DNA of 64,000 bases from an uncultured Psychrobacter sp. GTDB taxonomy: Bacteria > Pseudomonadota > Gammaproteobacteria > Pseudomonadales > Moraxellaceae. The first letter of the stretch is position 1. Every line of letters begins with the position of its first letter. The DNA lies in NCBI GenBank assembly GCA_947489525.1, contig CANLDW010000007.1, positions 80,194-144,193 on the forward strand, in the 5' to 3' direction. Below the pieces are notes generated by a model. It worked only from the letters and a program-made list of their open reading frames with translations, ran no database searches and was not told the origin of the DNA. Positions 35,965 through 46,259 of this stretch are shown here, one piece after another. The translations under genes and the position numbers were made by a program.

Positions 35965-38900
35965 ATGAACAACCAGTCTAACGATATAGTCACGCTTGGA
36001 TGGCTACTACCACTGCTTAATCAGCAATTATCACAGGTATCTGATGACTGGCAATCGGACTCAAACAACGTCGGTTACGAGCAAATGGTGGAGCACTACC
36101 ACGCTATTAGTGGTGCATTGACGATGATCAACTTGCCGGTGTTAGCGAGTCTTGCAAACAAGCTAAGCTTACTTGCAGAACTTGGCGGTAAGCATGATCT
36201 CAAAGATCACCTACGCGTCGCTCAGTTTTCACACAAGGTATTACAGCGCCAACTGGTACAGTATGTGCAAACAGATAGCTATCATCTGGTCTCTATCAAT
36301 ATGGCTAGCAATAAGCTTAGTCAGATACTAGCTGAGCTTACCGGTACTGAGCATCAGGTATCAAAGATATCAGACGACAGTCACAACCAACACATTGCGA
36401 ATAGTGGTACGGTGAGTGAGACGCTTATCGACGATATAAAAGCAGCCATTCCTGTCTCTGAGGCCTCAGTTCACTTAACCTACGAGCACTATCAACAGCT
36501 GCTGGTCGTATGGCGTCAACAAACTCAGCAATTATTAGCCGCTAATGCTAATAAATCCTCAGTGTTATCCATCCTTCAAAAGGTGAGCCACTACTTGTGG
36601 CAAACAGTCAGTGACGAGGATCTACAGTGCTTATGGTATTTAACAACACTGTGGCTGAATGATTTGGCGCACAACGAAACGCCACTACCTGAGCGCTACG
36701 CTACCATATTATCGCAGCTTGATAAGACAATAGAAGCAGGTATCCGCTCCACACCAACAACTGCTGAGCGCCTAACACAGACCAGTAAAGACTTAGTTGC
36801 TGCTATCTACGCTGAACTCACAAGCCTTGAACATAGTAGTGAGCGTACACAAGCGCTGCTAATGGATATGCCGCAGAGCGCAGCACAAGCATCACGCTTT
36901 TTACCCTATGTATTAAGCGAGCTTGAGACGATTATATTTGGTCTCGATGAGCCAAACACCTTAATAGCACCTCTACGCCACATAAAAGGTCAGCTTGAAC
37001 GACGGGGTTGGAGTACGTACGCCGAGCAAATAGATCTTATTATCACTGATATAGAAGCAGGCTTAGCCCTAGAGACAGGATTTGCCCAAGAGCAGTGGCA
37101 AGTTGAGCGCCAACTCCAAGAGCTATATAGCGCGATTTATGAAACTGAACAAGCGATATTCACTAATATAGGCGATGGGGTTTTACCTGTAACCTCCATC
37201 GATGCGGCGATAGACGACGAGACTGAGACGACAGTAGAGCAGACGCTTGAGTCAACCAAAGATATCCGTGAGCTACGTATCGCTGTTGAAGATGTTAAAC
37301 AAAGTTTTGATGAGTATATTAAACGCCAGCAAATCCATCTATTACCAACAGCCGATGATCTCAACAGAATTAGCAGCGCGTTTGATGAGATAAAGCTACC
37401 CTCTATCCGTCAAACAACGGACAAGATGGCCGACTTATTCACGCAGATCGCTGAGCATGATATAGAGACCCTAAGCTGGGACGTAGCGCAAGCGCTGGCT
37501 GAGAGTTTAACTTCCATTGAGCTATTGCTTGACTATCTAGCTCAACAAGTGTTTGAGCAAAAGCTTGCCGATCAAGCACAGACGCATATCGACAAAGCGC
37601 TGACGCTTTTTGCTGCGCGCTTAGAAACACCAGAGGTTCAAAAGGACGCTGCCGATACACATTTGCAAGCGGTAATTGCCAATGATGTACTGCGCTATGA
37701 TGATAGTGGCGAGGTACCACCTGTCTCCTTTAACGATAGCGCTGATACAGCTGAAGACAATACTACTAGGGCGAATAGTACTGAAGCGAATAGTATTGAA
37801 GCGAATAGTATTGAAGCGAATAGTATTGAAGCGAATAGTATTGAAGCGAATAGTATTGAAGCGAATAGTAGCGAAGAAGACGCTGATAGTGAGGCGTTGT
37901 TACAGGTGCGTGAGCAGCTCAAAGCTGATAGTTTTGACATAGATGAAGAAATTCGTGAGATATTTATCGAAGAAGCGCAAGAGGTTGTTGAAAATCTAGA
38001 GGACTTTTTACCGATTTGGCAACAAGACGCCCATGATTTGACGCCGCTAACAGAAGTACGGCGTGGCTTTCATACTCTAAAAGGCTCAGGTCGTATGGTT
38101 GGTGCTTTTAGCGTTAGCGAGATGGCATGGTCTATCGAGAATATGCTAAACCGTCTCTTGGATAAAACGCTACCCGTAACCGATGACATCGTTACCCTAG
38201 TGATGGATACGGTAAGCGTATTACCTGCACTGATCACTGACTTTGCAACGCAGCAAGCTCCCAGTGTTGATCCTGCTAAAATCATTCTACAAAGCCAAAA
38301 TATCATGAACGGACAGCCCATTCATTTTGGACTGACAGCGACTAATAAAGAGCTAGAGACGCCTACATCGCAACCACTACAGTCAGATAACACCACTGAT
38401 ACTCAAGAGTCCACGCCTGTCAGTACTAGTAGTGACGATGATGTAGTAATTCATAGTCAAGTACCTGCGGTGCTTGTGCCCTTTATGGACGAGGCTATGC
38501 AAATGCCGGCAGATGCCGATGATGCTGATCCTGATATCAAAGAGATCTTTATTGAAGAGGCGAATGAGGTACTCACTGATATCGTTCCTGAGTTCGAGCA
38601 GTGGCGCTTAGCATCTGATGACCTAAATAAGCTTACAGATATCCGTCGCGGCTTTCATACCCTGAAGGGTTCAGGGCGTATGGTCGGTGCTAACTATAGT
38701 GCTGAGCTGGCATGGTCTGTTGAGAACATGCTCAATCGTGTTTTAGATAATTCGATCGATGTGACTCAAGATATTAAGCAACTCATAGGTGATGTGCTTG
38801 CAGCTTATCCTAAAATAGTCGCTACCTTTGAAAACGACAGCACAGAGTATCCAGCGCTCGTCCCTTTTTGGATCGCTTGCGCTAACGCTTATAGTAAAAA

Positions 38901-41900
38901 GCATACTGAAGCGTTTAGCTACGCTGAGCTATCAGCGCAACTATTTAACGTAAACGCTGACTCCGATATTGCAGTGCAAGAAGACAGCGATAACATATTG
39001 CAAAGCATTCATTCAGTCAATGAGATTATGGCTGAAACGCCTGTTGTTCGTATCCCGCAAAGTGAGGAAGAGCAAGAGTTTTGTGAGATATTTATCTCTG
39101 AAGCTGAAGACTTGTTAGCAGATATCAACACCTTTGTGACCGAGCATCAAGATGAGTCTTATGTTGAGGTGAGCGATGAGATTGTCCGTGCTTTTCATAC
39201 CTTAAGGGCGGCTTCTGGATCCAGTGCTTTAGCTGCTATCAGTGATATCAGCGCTACTATCGAACAAAGCCTAGAGCAGCTCCAACAGCAAGACATGCCA
39301 ATGAGTGCGCAGCACTTGCAAGCGTTAATGCAGTCGGTCACTCTGATTACAGGTTACTTGGACAACTACAAACAAAAGCTAAAGCCGCAGCCATCGATAG
39401 ACGCGCCCGCTCAATCCGAGCATGATCTAGCATCACTACAAGCGATGCTAGATGATAGTGACCATACAGCGCCGACAACAGATAATAAGTTAAGTGTGGC
39501 TCAGCTCTTAGACAATCAGATCGACGCATTACTAGATGCTGAATGGGAGCTAAGAGATGCGCTCAGCGATGTTAATGATGAGGGTGTTCAAGCCTACTTA
39601 CAAGGGCAAATAGCGCAAATAGAGCACTTGTCTACTAAAGCAGCAGATTCACCAAAGTTCACTGCTGTTCTAGACGAGCTTGGTCAGGCCTACACCTATC
39701 TGACCGAGCACCCTGAACAAGCGCGCGAGTCTGATGTACAAGACAAGCTGCTCGCAGGACACGCGCAGCTCGTTGGTTTGTTTGATGCGTTAGCAGGCAG
39801 TACCTCACTGAAGGTTGATGAACACGTCCTCACAGAGCTTAATAGCTTTTCTCAAAGCGACGAAGAGTCAGCGGCAACGGCTGATAGCTTGGCAGTAGAG
39901 AGTACTGATATCAAAGCGAATGACGCTGCTGACAATAACGTACCGAGCGTTAACAGCCGTGCTACCTCTGAGGTTGATATCGAAAATATCGATGCCGATG
40001 CTGAGCTGCTTGAGATCTTTTTAGAAGAAGCGCAAGAGATTGATAATGTCCTCGCTGAAAACTTTAATAAATGGCGTGAGGATATCACTAATACTAATAC
40101 CTTAAAGATACTACAGCGTCACCTGCATACAATTAAAGGCGGCGCACGAATGGCAGGCATCCGCAGTATTGGTGATCTGACTCATGAAGTTGAAAGTATA
40201 TACGAGGCGTTTGTAGAAGGTAGGAAAACGCCAACGCTACAGTGGCTATCAATTATGCAAATGGTGCAAGATACGCTATCAAGACAGATCACGTATATCC
40301 TCAAGCATCAGCAATCGTTTTTTGCAACAACCCTTATTGAGCAGTTGCAGACCCTTGAAAAAGCAGCAGCGCTACCAGAGTCAGTCACCCTTGTTGTACC
40401 TATACCAGATCAAGGTAGCGTGCAAGCGGCGAATGAAGAGCACTCAGAAGTTCCAGCACAGTCAACATCAGCGAACACAGCGCCTAGCATAGATAAGCTT
40501 ATCGAACAGTCTTGGAGCGGTAGTCTGCCGGATCCTGATATTCTAGAGGTGTTCTTAGAAGAAGCTGAAGAACTGATCAATCGCAATAAATACTTACAGC
40601 TATTTTTAGACAATACGAATGATACCGTAGCGGTACAAGCATTGCAGCGTGATCTGCACACGATCAAAGGCGGCGCGCGTATGGTAGCGGCCAACGGTAT
40701 CGCAGATCTAGCGCATGAGATGGAGACGGTATACGAAGCTATCGATAACCGTCGCCGCCCTGCAACGCAAAAAGTTTTAGAGCTACTCGTCACTTGTCAC
40801 GATTGGCTTGCCGATGCGGTATTTATCCTAAGACAGCAAGTCAATCCGCCAGTACCGGCGCAACTGATCGACGCGCTGCAAACCTATATCCATAGTCCAG
40901 ATAGTCTAAAGCAAATCCCTGATGAGTCCTTGCAAGCAACACGTACCTCAGTGCAAACGGCTAAGAAGTTAAAAGGACAGCGTGAGCTTAACCATGACAT
41001 TAGTAGTATGCCGCCCATGGTTGCAAGCTTTGATGAGCAAGAGCAGAACCTCAGTAATAATGAGATGATACGTATATCAAGTAACCTCATTGAGCGCATG
41101 ATCAACCTATCAGGTGAATCAGCGATCAACCGTGCTCGCATCGATATGGGTATGAGTAGTCTGACCAATAGCATCGAGGAGATGGGTACGACGGTACAGC
41201 GTTTAGCTGATCAGCTACGCCGTATGGAGATTGAGCTTGAAGCTCAAATATTATCACAGATCGACAATGAACTGATCACTGATGAAGACTTTGACCCGCT
41301 GGAGATGGATCAGTACTCATCACTCAACCAGCTGTCAAAGTCATTGACGGAGTCAGCCTCGGATCTGGTCGATATTAATAACACCTTGTTAGAAAAAACG
41401 CGCGACAGTGAAAACTTATTGCTGCAGCTATCGCGCACGCAAACCGAGCTACAAGATGGTCTAATGAACTCGCGGATGGTACCTTTTACTCGGGTAACAC
41501 CAAGGCTTGAGCGCGTCGTGCGTCAAACAGCAAACGAGCTCAATAAGTCTGTTGAGTTAAGTATTATCAACGCTGATGATGAGATGGATAGAACCATTCT
41601 TGAGCGCATTACCTCACCACTTGAGCACATGCTACGTAATGCAGTCGATCATGGTATTGAGGATGCTGATACACGGCAAAAATCTGGCAAATCACGTACT
41701 GGACATATCACCCTTGAGGTCTTACGTGAAGGGAGTGAGATCGTCATCAACCTATCGGATGATGGACGCGGTATCAACGTCGACGCGGTACGCCAAAAGG
41801 CGATTGCTCAGGGCTTGATGAGCGCGGATGATACCAGCTTGTCAGACATCGATATCATGCAGTATATCTTTAACGCAGGTCTTAGTACCACTCAAAAGGT

Positions 41901-42906
41901 AACGCAAATCTCAGGACGCGGCGTCGGCATGGACGTAGTCATCAGTGAGATCCGTCAGCTCGGCGGTGTTGTCACTGTGGTATCGGAGCCGGGTCATGGT
42001 TCTCGCTTTACGATGCGTATGCCGCTTACCGTTGCCGTATCCGATGCGTTAGTGGTACGCGCCGCAGATCGTTACTATGCTATTCCACTTGTACAGATTG
42101 AGCGCGTCGTACGTATTAACCCTGAGAAGCTCTACGACTACTACCAGTCTAATGATGCCACTATTCGTATTGAAGACGGTGATTATCGCGTGCGCTATCT
42201 AAACGAGATCCTATCAGGTAATAAGCTCAACGAGTTGGTCGTCAATACAAATACCAGCTTACCGCTGATCATCATCAAAAACCGCACGGGACAAAACATC
42301 GCCCTACAGGTCGACCAGATCGCCGGGTCGCGTATAGAAGTCGTGGTCAAGCCACTCGGTCAACAGCTCTCTCATCTAGAAGGCATATCAGCGGCAACTA
42401 TCATGGGTGATGGTTCCGTTATGCTGATCTTAGATCTTATTGCTCTTATGCGTAACGCTCCAGTGCAAAAGGCGAAAGACGTGACGCCAAGCGAGCAGTA
42501 CGCTAGTACGCAATCGCAGCCGACTATTTTGGTAGTGGATGACTCAGTGACCGTGCGTAAAGTAACCTCACGCTTCTTAGAGCGTCAAGGTCTCAACGTA
42601 GTGCTAGCAAAAGATGGCGTAGATGCTATTGAGATATTGCAAGAGACGGTTCCTGACCTGATCTTGCTAGACATTGAGATGCCGCGCATGGATGGTTTTG
42701 AGGTGGCGACGCAAATCAGGTACAACTCCCGCTTGCAGCATATTCCCATTATTATGATCACATCACGAACGGGTGAGAAGCATCGTGAACGCGCCTTTGA
42801 GATCGGTGTTAACGACTATATGGGTAAACCCTTCCAAGAAAACCAGCTGCTAGATAAGATGCAAAACTTATTGGGCAAAAAAGTCAGTTTAACGTATGAA
42901 CTATGA
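35965..42906 (+). CDS. chpA: Hybrid chemosensory kinase ChpA with multiple Hpt domains
   Basis: This 2313-residue CheA-type kinase is the hub of type IV pilus chemosensing. The first 600 residues are helical and related to degenerate Hpt modules. Five Hpt-like motifs follow: His703 (FHTLKGSGRMVG), His898 (same motif), His1078 (FHTLRAASGSS, degenerate), His1388 (LHTIKGGARMAG) and His1565 (LHTIKGGARMVA). After these come the dimerisation region, the ATPase domain (about 1860-2010; LRNAVDHGIED, DDGRGIN, GRGVGMDVV), a CheW-like domain and a C-terminal receiver with phospho-acceptor Asp2236 (LILLDIEMPRMDG). An ANSIE pentapeptide repeat lies at 603-637. P. aeruginosa ChpA (2472 residues) has the same plan. 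Its stop overlaps chpB by 11 bases. Confidence 0.95.
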   Translation: MNNQSNDIVTLGWLLPLLNQQLSQVSDDWQSDSNNVGYEQMVEHYHAISGALTMINLPVLASLANKLSLLAELGGKHDLKDHLRVAQFSHKVLQRQLVQYVQTDSYHLVSINMASNKLSQILAELTGTEHQVSKISDDSHNQHIANSGTVSETLIDDIKAAIPVSEASVHLTYEHYQQLLVVWRQQTQQLLAANANKSSVLSILQKVSHYLWQTVSDEDLQCLWYLTTLWLNDLAHNETPLPERYATILSQLDKTIEAGIRSTPTTAERLTQTSKDLVAAIYAELTSLEHSSERTQALLMDMPQSAAQASRFLPYVLSELETIIFGLDEPNTLIAPLRHIKGQLERRGWSTYAEQIDLIITDIEAGLALETGFAQEQWQVERQLQELYSAIYETEQAIFTNIGDGVLPVTSIDAAIDDETETTVEQTLESTKDIRELRIAVEDVKQSFDEYIKRQQIHLLPTADDLNRISSAFDEIKLPSIRQTTDKMADLFTQIAEHDIETLSWDVAQALAESLTSIELLLDYLAQQVFEQKLADQAQTHIDKALTLFAARLETPEVQKDAADTHLQAVIANDVLRYDDSGEVPPVSFNDSADTAEDNTTRANSTEANSIEANSIEANSIEANSIEANSIEANSSEEDADSEALLQVREQLKADSFDIDEEIREIFIEEAQEVVENLEDFLPIWQQDAHDLTPLTEVRRGFHTLKGSGRMVGAFSVSEMAWSIENMLNRLLDKTLPVTDDIVTLVMDTVSVLPALITDFATQQAPSVDPAKIILQSQNIMNGQPIHFGLTATNKELETPTSQPLQSDNTTDTQESTPVSTSSDDDVVIHSQVPAVLVPFMDEAMQMPADADDADPDIKEIFIEEANEVLTDIVPEFEQWRLASDDLNKLTDIRRGFHTLKGSGRMVGANYSAELAWSVENMLNRVLDNSIDVTQDIKQLIGDVLAAYPKIVATFENDSTEYPALVPFWIACANAYSKKHTEAFSYAELSAQLFNVNADSDIAVQEDSDNILQSIHSVNEIMAETPVVRIPQSEEEQEFCEIFISEAEDLLADINTFVTEHQDESYVEVSDEIVRAFHTLRAASGSSALAAISDISATIEQSLEQLQQQDMPMSAQHLQALMQSVTLITGYLDNYKQKLKPQPSIDAPAQSEHDLASLQAMLDDSDHTAPTTDNKLSVAQLLDNQIDALLDAEWELRDALSDVNDEGVQAYLQGQIAQIEHLSTKAADSPKFTAVLDELGQAYTYLTEHPEQARESDVQDKLLAGHAQLVGLFDALAGSTSLKVDEHVLTELNSFSQSDEESAATADSLAVESTDIKANDAADNNVPSVNSRATSEVDIENIDADAELLEIFLEEAQEIDNVLAENFNKWREDITNTNTLKILQRHLHTIKGGARMAGIRSIGDLTHEVESIYEAFVEGRKTPTLQWLSIMQMVQDTLSRQITYILKHQQSFFATTLIEQLQTLEKAAALPESVTLVVPIPDQGSVQAANEEHSEVPAQSTSANTAPSIDKLIEQSWSGSLPDPDILEVFLEEAEELINRNKYLQLFLDNTNDTVAVQALQRDLHTIKGGARMVAANGIADLAHEMETVYEAIDNRRRPATQKVLELLVTCHDWLADAVFILRQQVNPPVPAQLIDALQTYIHSPDSLKQIPDESLQATRTSVQTAKKLKGQRELNHDISSMPPMVASFDEQEQNLSNNEMIRISSNLIERMINLSGESAINRARIDMGMSSLTNSIEEMGTTVQRLADQLRRMEIELEAQILSQIDNELITDEDFDPLEMDQYSSLNQLSKSLTESASDLVDINNTLLEKTRDSENLLLQLSRTQTELQDGLMNSRMVPFTRVTPRLERVVRQTANELNKSVELSIINADDEMDRTILERITSPLEHMLRNAVDHGIEDADTRQKSGKSRTGHITLEVLREGSEIVINLSDDGRGINVDAVRQKAIAQGLMSADDTSLSDIDIMQYIFNAGLSTTQKVTQISGRGVGMDVVISEIRQLGGVVTVVSEPGHGSRFTMRMPLTVAVSDALVVRAADRYYAIPLVQIERVVRINPEKLYDYYQSNDATIRIEDGDYRVRYLNEILSGNKLNELVVNTNTSLPLIIIKNRTGQNIALQVDQIAGSRIEVVVKPLGQQLSHLEGISAATIMGDGSVMLILDLIALMRNAPVQKAKDVTPSEQYASTQSQPTILVVDDSVTVRKVTSRFLERQGLNVVLAKDGVDAIEILQETVPDLILLDIEMPRMDGFEVATQIRYNSRLQHIPIIMITSRTGEKHRERAFEIGVNDYMGKPFQENQLLDKMQNLLGKKVSLTYEL
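37771..37875 (+). repeat. In-frame 15-bp repeat in chpA (7 units)
   Basis: Seven units of GCGAATAGTATTGAA; five are identical, and the first and last differ by one and a few bases. They encode ANSTE, five ANSIE and ANSSE, between the N-terminal region and the first canonical Hpt domain. Unit count can change without losing the frame. The open frames that run through it on other frames and strands are by-products. Confidence 0.97.
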
Positions 42907-43888
42907 GACCACACTGACAGCGGCTAAGGAGCGCTCTCGTAGTAAGATTAGAGTCTTAGTGATTGCCGAGAGTCATCCTCAGCGTACTGCGTTTAACGAT
43001 ACGGTGCGTCATTGTGGATTTACACTGGTGGACTCAATCTCGCCGCTACAACTACAAGCAAAGCTTGCTACTTATCAAGACATTGATATATGGCTTGTTG
43101 ATAGTACTTATGACGATAAGATTGCGGAGGCAACACGCATCTCAAAACCTATCTCAGTGCTTATTGGGTTTAGTCAAGCACCATATATAAATGAGCCGCG
43201 CCAGTATGCTAAATGGCAGCGCAAGCTTAAACGCAAGCTATCGCAGATGCTTGCATTGCCAGATTTATTAGAGCGCCCTGTTTATGAAAAAAGCGCTCAT
43301 GAATGGCGTTATGTGGTTTTTTTGGGTGCTTCGATGGGTGGACCACAAGCTATTAAAGAATTCTTGGATCACCTATCACCACAGCTACCTATCAGTATTT
43401 TACTTGCCCATCACTTTAATCAAGCGATGCTTGGTACTTTACCGCGTATCCTGAATCGTCACAATGAATGGCACTGTCAGATTATAACCTCTTCTCAGCG
43501 CTTACAAATGGGACAGTGCTTGATTGCGCCTATCGATAAGCAAATCGTTTGTGACTCGACTGGGCGCGTTATACTTCTCGATAAGGTATGGGTAGGGGAG
43601 TACAAGCCAAATATAGGTCAGATACTTAAAAACACAAGCGATGTCTATGGTAGTGAGCTTATCAATATCATATTCTCTGGCATGGGCAATGATGGTACGC
43701 AGTTTTTAGATCAAATCCAAGACAATAAAAGCCAGTTATGGGCGCAAGATCCTAAGCTCAGCGTCTGTCCATCTCAGCCCAAAGCCATTGTAGATTCAGG
43801 ATACTGCCACTTTGTAGGGGGTCCGCGCGCTCTGGCAGAAAAACTTACCGATTATGTTGGTGCGGCGCAGATAGCCTTTTCACGTTAA
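42896..43888 (+). CDS. chpB: CheB-like methylesterase ChpB
   Basis: A 330-residue protein-glutamate methylesterase that removes methyl groups from PilJ. The catalytic triad is present: Ser146 (FLGASMGGP), His172 or His173 (LAHHFNQAM) and Asp266 (SGMGNDGTQF). The N-terminal receiver (1-110) is degenerate: the usual acidic pair is replaced by VIAESHPQR, so phosphorylation control is doubtful. The ATG overlaps the end of chpA by 11 bases. Confidence 0.9.
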   Translation: MNYETTLTAAKERSRSKIRVLVIAESHPQRTAFNDTVRHCGFTLVDSISPLQLQAKLATYQDIDIWLVDSTYDDKIAEATRISKPISVLIGFSQAPYINEPRQYAKWQRKLKRKLSQMLALPDLLERPVYEKSAHEWRYVVFLGASMGGPQAIKEFLDHLSPQLPISILLAHHFNQAMLGTLPRILNRHNEWHCQIITSSQRLQMGQCLIAPIDKQIVCDSTGRVILLDKVWVGEYKPNIGQILKNTSDVYGSELINIIFSGMGNDGTQFLDQIQDNKSQLWAQDPKLSVCPSQPKAIVDSGYCHFVGGPRALAEKLTDYVGAAQIAFSR

Positions 43889-43905
43889 TTTATTGTGAGC
43901 GATGT

Positions 43906-44484
43906 ATGAAACAGATCTTAAAACACTCATTTGAAGCTGTAAGCTTATTGACTACCGAAAATGGTCTACTTGATATCACGATTATCCCAGCCACTAATCA
44001 ACCTGATTGGATCGTACCTAGCAGTTTGGTACTGAGCGTAGATGACTTTGATGAATGGGTTTGGAATTATCAGTGGCAACAGCAGGAGGTAGCAGTATTT
44101 CATCTTTTACCTCCCGAAAAAACGCCAAGCAAGATGATCGTACTTGAAGGCAATACCTCAGCACACCGTATCGCACTGCAAACGACAGGTGAGATCAAGC
44201 AGCGTCAAGTCCGTATATCTGATGTCAAGGATATCGACTTACCTGAGCGCTACGTTACTATGAGTCAAGATAACGAGCATGCCGAAGCCAAGACCAGTCA
44301 GCCTGTAGGTAGTAGTCATAACGCAAATAATAATGATCACACTGAAAAACAGACAAGCGCAGAGCGCTTTAGAGAAAATGTTGTGCTATCCTATTTATTC
44401 CAAACGGTAGCTATTGATAGCACGCCTTATTTAGTCGCTGATCTCGATAAAATTGCGCATCAACTGGTTGATCTAGACAGCTGA
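43906..44484 (+). CDS. chpC: ChpC-like CheW-domain protein
   Basis: A 192-residue protein directly after chpB. Weak CheW-type features: an early PDWIVPSSLVLSV strand, a tryptophan-rich WVWNYQWQQQEVAVFHLLPP segment and a C-terminal half that could complete the fold, broken by a polar His/Asn linker at about 128-150. Position and length match ChpC of the Pseudomonas cluster, which links additional receptors to the kinase. I am sure it is a real gene and moderately sure of the name. Confidence 0.6.
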   Translation: MKQILKHSFEAVSLLTTENGLLDITIIPATNQPDWIVPSSLVLSVDDFDEWVWNYQWQQQEVAVFHLLPPEKTPSKMIVLEGNTSAHRIALQTTGEIKQRQVRISDVKDIDLPERYVTMSQDNEHAEAKTSQPVGSSHNANNNDHTEKQTSAERFRENVVLSYLFQTVAIDSTPYLVADLDKIAHQLVDLDS

Positions 44485-44534
44485 TCGATAGCGCAACCCG
44501 TTAGGAATACTGTAAGCCCTAACAGGATTTATAT

Positions 44535-45062
44535 ATGACAAGTCTTACCTCAAGGATTCAAAAGTGGCCGCTGAGCAGCCGCGTGTTTCACTGGATAAGT
44601 GCGCTACTGCTGCTAGTGACGTGGTTTATGATATTATTGCACGATAATTTGCCCAGTAATACTTATATTGGATTACACAAAGCTTTTGGCATCAGCTTGC
44701 TGTGCTGGATGATTGCGCGCGTGCTCAATCGTGTTGTTACTCCGACGCCGCCACCTGTCATCATGCCAAAGTGGCAACTACTGCTCTCAAAGATATCGCA
44801 CTTCATTTTATATGCGTTACTGATAGCTATGCCACTTGCTGGACTTTTAATGTCCGTCTATGGTGGTCGTGCTGTTGATATGTTTGGCTTGTTTGATATC
44901 CCGGTGTTTGTCAGTCCAGATCGCACTATGGCGCGTTTTTTTAATGATGTGCACACCGATATTATCTGGCCGCTGATTATTGCCTTTACTGCGATCCATA
45001 TCGGTGCAGCGCTCTACCACCAGTACATCAAAAAAGACAATTTGCTGACGCGTATGAAATAA
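44535..45062 (+). CDS. Cytochrome b561 family protein
   Basis: A 175-residue, four-helix diheme membrane cytochrome of the bacterial b561 (CybB/YodB) type. Candidate haem-ligand histidines sit in VFHWISALL, IGLHKAFGI, ISHFILYA and ALYHQYIKK. Such proteins pass electrons between the quinone pool and periplasmic partners or superoxide. It lies 50 bases after the chp genes but shares no obvious function with them. A strong terminator follows. Confidence 0.9.
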   Translation: MTSLTSRIQKWPLSSRVFHWISALLLLVTWFMILLHDNLPSNTYIGLHKAFGISLLCWMIARVLNRVVTPTPPPVIMPKWQLLLSKISHFILYALLIAMPLAGLLMSVYGGRAVDMFGLFDIPVFVSPDRTMARFFNDVHTDIIWPLIIAFTAIHIGAALYHQYIKKDNLLTRMK

Positions 45063-45077
45063 ATTGCCAAGCAAACA

Positions 45078-45113
45078 TAATAAAGCCCTAACGATACCGT
45101 TAGGGCTTTATTC
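45078..45113. terminator. Bidirectional terminator between cytochrome b561 and minE
   Basis: AATAAAGCCCTAACG and CGTTAGGGCTTTATT pair perfectly (15 bp) around ATAC. The symmetry gives A- and T-rich flanks for both directions. Confidence 0.92.
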
Positions 45114-45153
45114 TTAAGATCTAAAATGTCTTATCTGGCAAACTTACTGAGCA

Positions 45154-45444
45154 CTAGCGTTTATGCTCAGGTAAGTTAATATTCATCTCTAGTACATCTA
45201 GGCTATCTTCTGAACGGTGATTAATATTCACATCATCAATCTGCACGCCGTTAACATACTTATTAACCACTTCAAGTATTTCACGCTTCATTTTTTCAAT
45301 GCGATCAGCGGTCAAACGATTATTTAGACGGTTTTCACTGGCAACAATAACTTTTAGGCGCTCGGTAGCAAGATTTGCACTACCAGCATTGCGGTTATCA
45401 TCAGCACCAAATAAATTGCTCCAAAATCCTTTTTTCTTGCTCAT
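45154..45444 (-). CDS. minE: Division topological specificity factor MinE
   Basis: A 96-residue protein that stimulates MinD ATPase and drives the pole-to-pole oscillation. The N-terminal amphipathic part ([10 protein letters not shown]) binds membrane, the anti-MinCD segment lies at about 25-45 and the C-terminal topological domain ends in [10 protein letters not shown]. The ATG overlaps the minD stop by one base. Confidence 0.95.
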   Translation of the reverse strand: MSKKKGFWSNLFGADDNRNAGSANLATERLKVIVASENRLNNRLTADRIEKMKREILEVVNKYVNGVQIDDVNINHRSEDSLDVLEMNINLPEHKR

Positions 45445-46259
45445 TATTGACCCCCAAACCAGCGCTGTAGGAAACTCTTTTTCTTCACGTCGATATGACG
45501 TAGAGGGCGATCCTCTCCTAAGAAGCGCGCGACAATATCATCGTAGCACTGACCTGCAACAGAGTCGGCGTAGTGAATCACAGGCTCACCGTGATTGGAA
45601 GCTTCAAGCACAGAATGGCTCTCAGGTACCACACCTAACAGAGGTACTTTTAGGATATCGTTAGAGATGGTGCCTATATCCATCATCTCATTAGCAGCAG
45701 CGCGCTCCGCGTTATAACGTGTAATCACTAAGTGCTCTCTGATAGAACCTAGACCTTCTTCAGCTTTTTTGGTACGGCTTTGCAGGATGCCTATAATGCG
45801 ATCTGAATCGCGCACTGAGGAGATCTCAGGATTAGTGACAATGATCGCTTCATCAGCATGATACATGGCAAGCTGCGCGCCGCGCTCAATACCAGCAGGC
45901 GAGTCGCAGACGATGTAGTCGAATTGCTTTGAGAGCTCCGCCATAACTTCACTAACCCCTTCATCAGTCAAAGCGTCTTTGTCGCGGGTTTGACTGGCTG
46001 GCAGGATGTATAGGTTTTCAAGCTGTTTGTCTTTGACCAAAGCTTGCGATAAGCGGGCGCTGCCACTGATAACATCGACAAAGTCGTAAACAATGCGATT
46101 CTCACAGCCCATAATCAAATCAAGATTACGTAAACCGACATCAAAATCAATAACAACCGTCTTATAGCCACGCAGCGCTAAACCGGCAGCAAAAGAAGCG
46201 CTAGTCGTAGTTTTACCTACGCCGCCTTTACCTGAAGTGATTACAACAATCTTTGCCAC
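45444..46259 (-). CDS. minD: Septum site-determining ATPase MinD
   Basis: A 271-residue ATPase of the ParA/MinD class that binds membrane as an ATP dimer and recruits MinC. The deviant Walker [14 protein letters not shown] is at residues 9-21, the switch segment [15 protein letters not shown] in the middle, and the C-terminal membrane-targeting helix is [13 protein letters not shown]. Length and motifs are fully conserved. Confidence 0.97.
   Translation of the reverse strand: MAKIVVITSGKGGVGKTTTSASFAAGLALRGYKTVVIDFDVGLRNLDLIMGCENRIVYDFVDVISGSARLSQALVKDKQLENLYILPASQTRDKDALTDEGVSEVMAELSKQFDYIVCDSPAGIERGAQLAMYHADEAIIVTNPEISSVRDSDRIIGILQSRTKKAEEGLGSIREHLVITRYNAERAAANEMMDIGTISNDILKVPLLGVVPESHSVLEASNHGEPVIHYADSVAGQCYDDIVARFLGEDRPLRHIDVKKKSFLQRWFGGQ

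Noticed and set aside
37676..37942. Plus-strand frame with LKRIV repeats inside chpA, and its minus-strand mirror (FASIL repeats)
   Set aside because: Both are alternative readings of the 15-bp repeat inside a long, well-supported gene; neither has a ribosome site or independent coding signal.
42896..43230. Considered whether the receiver half of ChpB is a pseudogene remnant
   Set aside because: The frame is continuous with an intact catalytic half, and degenerate receivers are compatible with a working CheB domain.
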